Assembly: GCA_020438665.1 (NCBI GenBank)
Contig: JAGQUE010000009.1
Span: 2,231 to 11,046, forward strand
DNA: 8,816 bases
DNA from: Nocardioidaceae bacterium
GTDB lineage: Bacteria; Actinomycetota; Actinomycetes; Propionibacteriales; Nocardioidaceae
Direction of reading: 5' to 3'
Shown: positions 1-5,403 of the stretch, one piece after another
How the letters are laid out: every line of letters starts with the position of its first letter
Numbering within the stretch: the first letter of the stretch is position 1
Notes under the pieces: generated by a model
Databases searched by the model: none
What the model was told of the DNA's origin: nothing
What the model saw: only the letters and a program-made list of their open reading frames with translations
Made by a program: the position numbers and the translations under genes

Positions 1-1065
1 GCCGGCTACTCGGCCCTCAACTTCGGTCACTCCCACCCGCGCCTCGTCGCCCGCGCACACGACCAGCTGGGCCGACTGACGCTGACCAGCCGCGCGTTCT
101 ACAACGACCAGCTCGGGCCGTTCGCGCGCGACCTGGCGGAGCTCACCGGCAAGGAGATGATCCTGCCGATGAACTCCGGGGCCGAGGCCGTGGAGACCGC
201 GATCAAGACCGCCCGCAAGTGGGGCTACCTCGTCAAGGGCGTCCCCGAGAACCACGCGACGATCGTCGCCATGGAGGGCAACTTCCACGGCCGCACCACC
301 ACCATCGTCAGCTTCTCCAACGACCCCGACGCCACGACCGGCTATGCGCCGTACACACCGGGCTTCCGACTGGTGCCCTATGGCGACATCGCCGCCCTCG
401 AGGCGGCCATCGACGACTCCACCGTGGCCGTCCTGCTCGAGCCGATCCAGGGTGAGGCCGGTGTCGTGATCCCTCCCGCCGGCTATCTCCAGGGTGTCCG
501 CGCTCTCTGCAACCGCACCAACACCCTCATGGTCGCCGACGAGATCCAGTCGGGGCTGGCGCGCACCGGCCGCACCTTCGCATGCGACCACGATGACGTC
601 ACGCCCGACATCTTCATCCTCGGCAAGGCGCTCGGCGGCGGGCTCTATCCCGTCTCCGCGATCGCCGCCAACGGCGACGTGCTCGGCGTCATCACGCCCG
701 GCACCCACGGCTCGACCTTCGGCGGCAACCCGCTGGCCGCCGCCATCGGCCACGAGGTCGTCGCGATGCTCAACGAGGGCGAGTTCCAAAAGCGCGCCGA
801 GATCCTCGGCCACTACCTCGACGACGGCCTCCAGTCGCTCGTCGGCCAGGGCATCGAGGCCGTGCGCTGCCGCGGACTCTGGGCCGGTGTCGACATCGCC
901 CCCGAGGTCAGCAGCGGGCGCGCCTTCTGTGAGGGCCTCGTCGAGCACGGCGTCCTGGCCAAGGAGGCTCACGGCCAGACGGTCCGCCTCGCTCCCCCGA
1001 TCGTGGCCACCGAGGAGGACCTCGACGTTCTCCTCGGGGCTTTCCGGGCGGTGCTGGGGGCCTGA
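1..1065 (+). CDS. rocD: Ornithine--oxo-acid aminotransferase, 3' part (5' end outside window)
   Basis: A PLP-dependent class III aminotransferase. It transfers the delta-amino group of ornithine to 2-oxoglutarate, giving glutamate semialdehyde in cytoplasmic arginine/ornithine breakdown. The frame is open from base 1, and 354 residues are visible. The family is usually about 400 aa, so roughly 45-55 N-terminal residues lie upstream. The first ATG at 157 is internal, because conserved family sequence (NFGHSHPRLV, then SRAFYNDQLGPFA) precedes it. Other visible motifs are MNSGAEAVETAIKTARKWGY, GNFHGRTTT, and VADEIQSG, whose PLP-ring Asp is residue 180 of the visible part. The Schiff-base Lys is in LGKALGGG (residue 209, bases 625-627), and HGSTFGGNPLA follows. 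The MNSGAEAVETA and KWGY pattern favours ornithine aminotransferase over acetylornithine or GABA aminotransferases. The gene faces a convergent neighbour across a hairpin-rich gap and looks intact within the window. Confidence 0.95.
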   Translation, partial: AGYSALNFGHSHPRLVARAHDQLGRLTLTSRAFYNDQLGPFARDLAELTGKEMILPMNSGAEAVETAIKTARKWGYLVKGVPENHATIVAMEGNFHGRTTTIVSFSNDPDATTGYAPYTPGFRLVPYGDIAALEAAIDDSTVAVLLEPIQGEAGVVIPPAGYLQGVRALCNRTNTLMVADEIQSGLARTGRTFACDHDDVTPDIFILGKALGGGLYPVSAIAANGDVLGVITPGTHGSTFGGNPLAAAIGHEVVAMLNEGEFQKRAEILGHYLDDGLQSLVGQGIEAVRCRGLWAGVDIAPEVSSGRAFCEGLVEHGVLAKEAHGQTVRLAPPIVATEEDLDVLLGAFRAVLGA

Positions 1066-1074
1066 GGGGTTGCC

Positions 1075-1161
1075 AGTTTCCCCGGCTCGCCGGTGAAACT
1101 GTCACTTCTCGGCCGAAGTTGCGGTCGAGAAGTGCTTGTTTCACCGGCTCGCCGGTGAAAC
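1075..1161. repeat. Composite palindromic element: two near-identical palindromes flanking a third hairpin
   Basis: Copy A (1075-1100) has 12-nt arms AGTTTCCCCGGC and GCCGGTGAAACT around TC, with 11 of 12 positions paired. Copy B (1138-1161) has perfect 11-nt arms GTTTCACCGGC and GCCGGTGAAAC around TC. Their shared 24 bp (1076-1099 and 1138-1161) differ at one base. A third inverted repeat lies between them. The element fills almost all of the 105-bp gap between the convergent rocD and SCP-like genes. It resembles a REP/REPIN-type intergenic repeat. A bidirectional terminator role is plausible because both neighbouring genes end here. No long T-tract follows, which is common for terminators in GC-rich actinobacteria. 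Confidence 0.8.
1103..1134. terminator. Central hairpin of the composite element, candidate bidirectional terminator
   Basis: Perfect 9-bp arms CACTTCTCG (1103-1111) and CGAGAAGTG (1126-1134) enclose a 14-nt loop. An alternative short stem, ACTTC (1104-1108) with GAAGT (1115-1119), could compete with it. Position between two convergent stop codons (1065 and 1171) supports a terminator role, but this is inferred from structure and location only. Confidence 0.45.
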
Positions 1162-1170
1162 CGACGCGGC

Positions 1171-1530
1171 TCAGAGCAGCGGGAGGTACGGCGCCAGGTC
1201 GGCGCGCTCCCCAGAGGCGAGGACACGACCGCCGTCCTCCGCGTCGACCCAGCTCAGCGTCCCCGAGGCCAGGGCGATCCAGGTCTCGGCGTCGAGCTCG
1301 ACGACCGCGGGCGGCGTACCGCGGGTGTGCCTGACGCCCGGGACGACCTGGGCGGCGGCATAGGGCGGCACCCGCACCTCGACCGAGCGCCCGGGCGCGA
1401 CGGCCGACAACACAGCGAGGAAGTGTTTGACGAGCAGGCGCAGGTCGGCCGGCGTGGCTCGGCCGGCGGCATGCTCGGCGAGGGCGCGACGTACGTCGGC
1501 GGCGTCGGCGGGACGGAGCGGCCGAGTCAC
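1171..1530 (-). CDS. Small sterol-carrier-like protein (bacterial SCP orthologue type)
   Basis: A 119-aa cytoplasmic protein starting GTG (1530-1528) as VTRPLRPADAADVRRALAEH. The C-terminal part includes HFLAVLSAVAPGRSVEVRVP (from about residue 38), then a stretch with TPPAVVELDAETWIALASG (about residues 71-89). The PAVVE-D...W..L..G pattern is that of the small SCP2-like fold in actinobacterial sterol-carrier family proteins (SCP_3 type). Its ligand is unknown. The start is set by the upstream regulator gene: the GTG overlaps that gene's TGA as GTGA (1527-1530), implying translational coupling. From memory, related mycobacterial genes lie near purF/purM/purL, and purL is indeed present 6 kb away here. 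The family call is by eye and moderately sure; the gene itself is well supported by the overlap and composition. Confidence 0.75.
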   Translation of the reverse strand: MTRPLRPADAADVRRALAEHAAGRATPADLRLLVKHFLAVLSAVAPGRSVEVRVPPYAAAQVVPGVRHTRGTPPAVVELDAETWIALASGTLSWVDAEDGGRVLASGERADLAPYLPLL

Positions 1531-2120
1531 GCGCCGCCGCCCTCGCCCTGCGCTGAGGACCCGACGGCGAACGGCTGGAGCAGCGCCAGGATCTGGTAGG
1601 TCTGTCGCTCGACGCCATCGGCCGCCGCGCGAGTGCGAGCCGTCCACTCCTCGACGACCCGGTCGAGCTCGGCGGTGAGCTCTCGAGCCTCGTCCTTGGA
1701 CAGCCGGATGGAGGCCTCCATGATCGAGCTGGTGGTGCCTTCCCGCTGCTGGAGGGAGTAGGCCGCGTCGACCAGCTCGTGGGCCCGGGCGGCCGCATGG
1801 GTGGCCCACACGGCGACGGCCGCCTTGCCGCCGGGCGATGAGGAGAGGTCGCGGATGTCGATGCGCAGCTGGTCCCCGCTCGCCAGCCGCCAGACCCGGT
1901 CGCGCCGGTCGCGAGCCTGGTCGGGCGCCTCCTCGAGGACGCCGTACTTGGCCAGCTGACGTAGGTGGAAGCTGGCCTGGTTGGCCGGGAGGTCGAGCGC
2001 CTTGGCGACATCGGCGGCTCGCATGGGGCCGGCCGCCTCGACCTCGAGCAGGATCCGGTTGCGCACTGGATGGGCGATCGCCCGCAGGACGCGCGGGTCG
2101 GCAGCGGACGGGCCAGTCAT
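1527..2120 (-). CDS. ArsR-like winged-helix transcriptional regulator
   Basis: A 197-aa DNA-binding protein. Residues about 8-72 form a winged helix. DPRVLRAIAHPVRNRILLEV is the typical opening helix of ArsR-type regulators. The recognition region RAADVAKALDLPANQASFHL (34-53) is followed by RQLAKYGVLEE and a charged wing (RDRRDRVWRL). Residues about 75-197 are mainly helical (WATHAAARAHELVDAAYSLQ; RELTAELDRVVEEWTART) and may serve for dimerisation or ligand sensing. There is no visible cysteine metal-binding motif, so metal sensing is unlikely. The gene is divergent from the MFS exporter across 68 bp carrying repeated half-sites, so it most likely represses itself and the exporter. It starts at ATG 2120-2118, six bases after a TAGGGT box, consistent with a leaderless mRNA. 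The stop overlaps the start of the SCP-like gene by 4 nt. Confidence 0.85.
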   Translation of the reverse strand: MTGPSAADPRVLRAIAHPVRNRILLEVEAAGPMRAADVAKALDLPANQASFHLRQLAKYGVLEEAPDQARDRRDRVWRLASGDQLRIDIRDLSSSPGGKAAVAVWATHAAARAHELVDAAYSLQQREGTTSSIMEASIRLSKDEARELTAELDRVVEEWTARTRAAADGVERQTYQILALLQPFAVGSSAQGEGGGA

Positions 2121-2125
2121 GGGGA

Positions 2126-2131
2126 CACCCT
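2126..2131 (-). promoter_or_regulatory. Candidate -10 box of a leaderless promoter for the ArsR-like gene
   Basis: On the minus strand TAGGGT is followed by GTCCCC and then the ATG (2120-2118). A TANNNT box 6 nt before the start codon is the usual arrangement of leaderless actinobacterial genes, and no Shine-Dalgarno sequence is visible. No good -35 hexamer stands out. Confidence 0.45.
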
Positions 2132-2137
2132 AACAAA

Positions 2138-2186
2138 TTTCGCACGCAGTCTTGCGCACAAATACTTGCGCAACATATGGTGCGGA
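2138..2186. promoter_or_regulatory. Operator array: four TTGCGCA-like half-sites at 14-bp spacing
   Basis: Half-sites start at 2138 (TTTCGCA), 2152 (TTGCGCA), 2166 (TTGCGCA) and 2180 (GTGCGGA), exactly 14 bp apart. Because TTGCGCA overlaps its own reverse complement, dyads also arise. One is a perfect TTGCGCA-N8-TGCGCAA (2152-2173). A second, imperfect dyad is TTGCGCA-N8-TGCGGAA (2166-2187), centred on CATATG with 18 of 22 positions symmetric. The array lies between the divergent regulator and exporter and covers the exporter's likely promoter. It is the obvious binding site for the ArsR-like protein (inference). Confidence 0.65.
2152..2181 (+). promoter_or_regulatory. Candidate leaderless promoter of the MFS exporter
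   Basis: TTGCGC (2152-2157) and TATGGT (2176-2181) are 18 bp apart, and TATGGT is followed by 7 nt and then ATG at 2189. This geometry gives a transcript beginning at or next to that ATG. Both boxes lie inside the half-site array, so a bound regulator would block RNA polymerase. Confidence 0.45.
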
Positions 2187-2188
2187 AT

Positions 2189-3448
2189 ATGACCGGATAC
2201 CGACAGCTCGCCCGCAACCGCGACTTCACCATCCTCTGGGTCGGCGAGACCATCAGCACCCTGGGCAGCCGGATGTCGCTGTTCGTCTTCCCGCTGATGG
2301 CCTATGCGCTGTCCGGCTCCACGCTCACCGCCGCCCTCGTCGAGGCCGTCCAGCTGGTCGGGCTCTGCGCGATGCTGCTGCCCGCGGGTGTGTGGGCCGA
2401 CAGGTTCCACCGCCGCACACTGATGCTGGCTTCGAGCGCCACCGGCGTCCTCGCCTATGGCTCCCTCACCGTCGCCGGGGTCCTGGGGCACCTCACCGTG
2501 CCCCACCTCGGCATCGTCGCCCTGGTGACCGGGGCTGCCACCGGCGTCTTCCAGCCGGCCCAGATGTCGGCCATCCGTGCGGTCGTCCCGACCGCGGACC
2601 TCCCCACGGCACTGTCCCAGAACCAGGCGCGGGAGCACGTGGCCGGGCTCCTCGGCGGCCCGCTCGGTGGTGCCCTGTACGCCGTCGCACGCTGGCTGCC
2701 GTTCGCCGTCGACGCGGTGAGCTATCTCGTGTCCTGCTTCACGCTGACCCGCGTCCGCGCCGACCTGTCGGCCAGCCCGCGATCCGGCTCCCGTCCGGCG
2801 ATGCACACCCAGCTGGCCGAGGGGCTGCGCTTCATCTGGGGCCGGCCGTTCTTCCGGGTGCTGCTGAGCTGGGCGTCGCTGACCAACCTGGTCAGCAACG
2901 CGGTCTTCTTCGTGGTGCTGATGCGGCTCATCCAGCTCGGCTATCCGCCCGTGCAGATCGGCCTCATCGAGACCGCGGCCGGGCTCGGCGGGATCATCGG
3001 CGCGCTCGCCGCGCCGTACCTCATCGACCGCGTGCCGACCGGCCGCCTGACCCTGACCGTCGCGTGGATGTGCGTGCTGCCGCTCGTGCCGCTGCTGTGG
3101 TGGCTGACCCCGCTGTCGGCCGTGGTGGCGGTCTTCGCGCTGCTGCTGATCAACCCGGCGGGCAATGCCGGCATCGGCGCCTACCGGGTCGCGGTCACCC
3201 CCGACGACCTGCAGGGCCGGGTCTCGGCGACGTCACAGTTCCTCGCCATGTCGGTGATGCCGCTGTCACCGCTCCTGGGCGGCTGGCTGCTCGAGCACCT
3301 CGGCGGAGCTCCGGCCGTCGCCATCCTCATCGCCGCCAGCGCCGTGCTGGCGCTGTTCATCAGCTCGAGCCGGTCCGTCCGGGCCGTGCCCCGGCCGCGC
3401 GACTGGGTCGCTGATGACCGGCCCGCGCCGGTCCTCCCCGTGGCATAG
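2189..3448 (+). CDS. MFS exporter (EntS/multidrug-efflux-like)
   Basis: A 419-aa integral membrane protein of the usual 12-helix MFS length. It likely exports a small molecule by proton antiport; the substrate is unknown. The N-terminus MTGYRQLARNRDFTILWVGE matches the common opening of MFS_3/EntS-type exporters. The loop 2-3 signature is GVWADRFHRRTLM (67-79). Helix-rich stretches include LVEAVQLVGLCAMLLPA (50-66) and VVAVFALLLINPAGNAGIGA in the C-terminal half. It ends in a short hydrophilic, proline-rich tail. An in-frame ATG at 2177 would add MVRN, but it lies within the likely -10 box and no ribosome binding site precedes it; the ATG at 2189 fits a leaderless start. The divergent ArsR-like gene suggests induction by a transported compound. 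The DUF1538 gene begins 34 bp downstream, so co-transcription is possible. Confidence 0.88.
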   Translation: MTGYRQLARNRDFTILWVGETISTLGSRMSLFVFPLMAYALSGSTLTAALVEAVQLVGLCAMLLPAGVWADRFHRRTLMLASSATGVLAYGSLTVAGVLGHLTVPHLGIVALVTGAATGVFQPAQMSAIRAVVPTADLPTALSQNQAREHVAGLLGGPLGGALYAVARWLPFAVDAVSYLVSCFTLTRVRADLSASPRSGSRPAMHTQLAEGLRFIWGRPFFRVLLSWASLTNLVSNAVFFVVLMRLIQLGYPPVQIGLIETAAGLGGIIGALAAPYLIDRVPTGRLTLTVAWMCVLPLVPLLWWLTPLSAVVAVFALLLINPAGNAGIGAYRVAVTPDDLQGRVSATSQFLAMSVMPLSPLLGGWLLEHLGGAPAVAILIAASAVLALFISSSRSVRAVPRPRDWVADDRPAPVLPVA

Positions 3449-3472
3449 TCGGCGGCAAAGCCCACGACTTCC

Positions 3473-3480
3473 AGGGGAGG
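3473..3480 (+). promoter_or_regulatory. Ribosome binding site fixing the first DUF1538 start
   Basis: AGGGGAGG lies just before the ATG at 3483 (AGGGG ends 5 nt before it). This selects 3483 over the in-frame ATG at 3414, which would lie inside the MFS gene. Confidence 0.65.
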
Positions 3481-3482
3481 CC

Positions 3483-4271
3483 ATGTCCGCCCGATGGTGG
3501 GACCCGCAGGCCGGGGCGCCGCCGAGGTGGACCGCGGCCCGTGCCGTGCTCCGCTCGGTGGGGACGCCGCTGGTGTACAGCCTCCGCGATGTCGCGCCGA
3601 TCGTCGTCGTCATCGGCTTCTTCCAGCTCGCGGTGGTGCGGCGGCCACTTCCCGATGGCGGCACACTGCTCGCGGGCGGCGTCCTCGTCGTCGTGGGGTT
3701 GACCCTGTTCATCCGTGGTCTCGAGATGGGCTTGTTTCCCATCGGCGAGCTCATGGCGATCGGCCTGGCCCGCCGGGGCAGCCTCGCGACGCTGCTGGTC
3801 TTCTCGTTCCTGCTCGGCTTCACCACCACCGTGGCGGAGCCGGCCCTGTTGACCATCGCCGACGAGGCCGCCGAGGTAGCAGCGCTCGACGGCGCGATCA
3901 CGAACACCGCCCAGGCCCAGGCGGCCTATGCCCTGGGCCTTCGCGTGGTCGTCGCGCTGGCCGTGGGGACCGCGTTGGTCATCGGCGTGGTCCGCATCCT
4001 CAAGGGCTGGCCGGTCATCTGGCTCATCGTCGCCGGGTACGCCGCCATCGTGGCGCTCACCGCCGTCGCCCCGCACGACGTCATCGGGATCGCTTATGAC
4101 GCCGGCGGCGTCACGACGTCGACGGTGACCGTGCCGCTGGTCGCGGCGCTCGGCGTGGGGCTGGCGTCCTCGGTGAAGGGACGCAGCCCCCTCACCGACG
4201 GCTTCGGACTGATCGCGTTCGCCTCGCTCACGCCGATGGCTTTCGTGATGGTCTACGGGGTCCTGGTATGA
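3483..4271 (+). CDS. DUF1538 family membrane protein, first of two paralogues
   Basis: A 262-aa polytopic inner-membrane protein with about six or seven hydrophobic segments, among them DVAPIVVVIGFFQLAVV (about 37-53), LLVFSFLLGFTTTVAEPALL (about 104-123) and RVVVALAVGTALVIGVVRI. Two conserved intramembrane motifs mark the DUF1538 family. The first is GFTTTVAEPAL, with Glu119-Pro120. The second is DAGGVTTSTVTVPLVAALG from residue 206, followed by GRSPLTDGFGLIAFASLTPM. Polar Glu, Asp and Thr/Ser residues inside hydrophobic segments, and inverted-looking polar loops, suggest a transporter or channel, but no substrate can be read from sequence. As I recall, many DUF1538 proteins are about 500 aa with two such domains in one chain; here they are separate genes. 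The stop overlaps the next start by 4 nt (ATGA). PII-like and CBS genes follow, suggesting nucleotide-responsive gating (inference). Confidence 0.85.
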   Translation: MSARWWDPQAGAPPRWTAARAVLRSVGTPLVYSLRDVAPIVVVIGFFQLAVVRRPLPDGGTLLAGGVLVVVGLTLFIRGLEMGLFPIGELMAIGLARRGSLATLLVFSFLLGFTTTVAEPALLTIADEAAEVAALDGAITNTAQAQAAYALGLRVVVALAVGTALVIGVVRILKGWPVIWLIVAGYAAIVALTAVAPHDVIGIAYDAGGVTTSTVTVPLVAALGVGLASSVKGRSPLTDGFGLIAFASLTPMAFVMVYGVLV

Positions 4272-5041
4272 GCTATCTGCTGGGGCTCGTCGTGAGCAGT
4301 CTGAGAGACACCGTGGTCGCGCTCGTCCCGATCGTGGCCCTGCTGGTGGGGATGCAGTGGCTGGTGCTGCGTCGCCCCCTCCCCCAGCTGCGTCGAACAC
4401 TGCTCGGGCTCGTGTTCGTGGTCGCCGGCATGAGCCTCTTCCTGGCCGGCCTCGAGGAGACGCTGTTCCCCCTCGGGCGGCTGATGGCCGGACAGCTCAC
4501 CGATCCCGGCTTCATCGGGGAGGGTGCCACCGCTGCGAGGTGGCAGGACTACCTGTGGGTCTATGCGTTCGGCGCCGCCATCGGTTTCGCCACCACCGTG
4601 GCGGAGCCGGCGCTCATCGCGGTCGCACTCAAGGCGCACCAGGTCTCGGCCGACACCATCAACGCGTGGGGTCTGCGGGTGGCGGTCGCCCTCGGCGTCG
4701 CGGTCGGGATCGCCCTGGGAACCTTCCGCATCGTGACCGGCACCCCGCTCCCGGCGTACATCATCGCCGGCTACGTCATCGTCCTGCTCCAGGCCAGCCG
4801 TGCCCCCCGCGCGATCGTAGCCCTGGCCTTCGACACCGGCGGGGTCACCACGTCCACTGTCACCGTGCCGCTGGTCGCCGCGCTGGGACTGGGCCTGGCC
4901 AGCACCATCCCCGGCCGCAGCCCGTTGGTCGACGGCTTCGGCCTGATCGCGTTCGCCAGCCTGTTCCCCATGATGACCGTCATGGGCTATGCCCAGCTCG
5001 CCCGGTGGCGTGCGGAGCGACACCAGACAAGGGAGGTCTGA
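4268..5041 (+). CDS. DUF1538 family membrane protein, second paralogue
   Basis: A 257-aa polytopic membrane protein paralogous to the product of the preceding gene. It repeats the same motifs in the same order: GFATTVAEPAL (Glu113-Pro114), DTGGVTTSTVTVPLVAALG (from residue 189) and GRSPLVDGFGLIAFASLFPM. By-eye alignment of a 51-residue C-terminal stretch of each, starting TSTVTVP, gives 39 identities, whereas the N-terminal thirds are much less alike. It has an extra polar segment (TDPGFIGEGATAARWQDYL, about residues 78-96) between the second and third hydrophobic segments that the first paralogue lacks. Its charged tail (RWRAERHQTREV) probably faces the cytoplasm. Translation is probably coupled to the first gene through the ATGA overlap, which favours equal amounts and a heteromeric complex (inference). 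The PII-like start codon follows the stop by one base. Confidence 0.85.
   Translation: MSYLLGLVVSSLRDTVVALVPIVALLVGMQWLVLRRPLPQLRRTLLGLVFVVAGMSLFLAGLEETLFPLGRLMAGQLTDPGFIGEGATAARWQDYLWVYAFGAAIGFATTVAEPALIAVALKAHQVSADTINAWGLRVAVALGVAVGIALGTFRIVTGTPLPAYIIAGYVIVLLQASRAPRAIVALAFDTGGVTTSTVTVPLVAALGLGLASTIPGRSPLVDGFGLIAFASLFPMMTVMGYAQLARWRAERHQTREV
5031..5037 (+). promoter_or_regulatory. Ribosome binding site fixing the PII-like start
   Basis: GGGAGGT sits 5 nt before the ATG at 5043, within the last codons of the second DUF1538 gene. It supports that start over the in-frame ATG at 4989, which would prepend 18 hydrophilic residues upstream of the conserved first beta-strand. Confidence 0.65.
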
Positions 5042-5042
5042 C

Positions 5043-5393
5043 ATGCATTTCAAGCTCATCGTGGTGGTCGTCGAGGACGCCGACACCGGCGAGCTGCTCC
5101 AGGTCGCCAGGCGCGAAGGTGCCACCGGCTCGACGGTGATCAGCCAGGCACGCGGAGAGGGGGTCGAGCCCACCAAGGGCTTCTTCGGCCTCGACCTGAC
5201 CACGCGTCGCGACGTACTGTTGCTGCTCGTCGAGGCCCACCGGGCGCGACGCATCCTCGAGGCCGTCGGCCAGACCGGCGGGTTCGACAGCCACCCCGGT
5301 CGGGGCATCGCCTTTCAGCTCGACGTCGAGGACGCCGTGGGCGTCGCCCGGCAGTGGGCATTGCTGGAGCCCGTGGTAGAAGACGAGCTGTGA
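5043..5393 (+). CDS. PII-like signalling protein with short, divergent T-loop
   Basis: A 116-aa cytoplasmic protein with the ferredoxin-like PII layout. The first strand is MHFKLIVVVVEDADTGELLQ. The PII signature region is REGATGSTVISQARGEG (24-40), comparable to the G-x-x-G-x-TV-x-x-x-(R/K)-G-x-G of GlnB/GlnK. A third strand is DVLLLLVEAHRARRILEAV. The C-terminal part TGGFDSHPGRGIAFQLDVED (78-97) aligns with the TGKIGDGKIFVLDVE signature of classical PII. Differences are clear. The T-loop segment between the RGEG and strand 3 is several residues shorter, lacks the uridylylated Tyr, and reads GVEPTKGFFGLDLTTRR. Gly80 replaces the Lys of TGK that contacts nucleotide phosphates, and a HP insertion follows. 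This is a PII-like regulator, not a nitrogen-control GlnB. Its position suggests that it binds and gates the DUF1538 pair, as GlnK does AmtB or SbtB does SbtA (inference). Confidence 0.8.
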   Translation: MHFKLIVVVVEDADTGELLQVARREGATGSTVISQARGEGVEPTKGFFGLDLTTRRDVLLLLVEAHRARRILEAVGQTGGFDSHPGRGIAFQLDVEDAVGVARQWALLEPVVEDEL

Positions 5394-5403
5394 GGAGCGC
5401 CCG

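Noticed and set aside
1075..1161. Two near-identical 24-bp repeats separated by 38 bp look like a minimal CRISPR.
   Set aside because: Only two copies, the repeats are almost full palindromes, the 'spacer' is itself an inverted repeat, and no cas gene is near.
908..2011. Long open minus-strand frame across the end of rocD, the repeat gap and the SCP-like and regulator genes.
   Set aside because: Arg/Pro/Ser-rich translation typical of off-frame GC-rich DNA; it crosses the palindromes and has no family motif.
1838..2188. In-frame upstream extension of the MFS gene.
   Set aside because: It overlaps the ArsR-like gene on the other strand, crosses the operator array, and gives Arg/Gly/Pro-rich sequence unlike an MFS N-terminus.
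2152..3414. Long alternative plus-strand frame through the MFS gene.
   Set aside because: The translation is Arg/Ala/Pro-rich without hydrophobic segments, whereas the other frame reads as a full 12-helix MFS protein.
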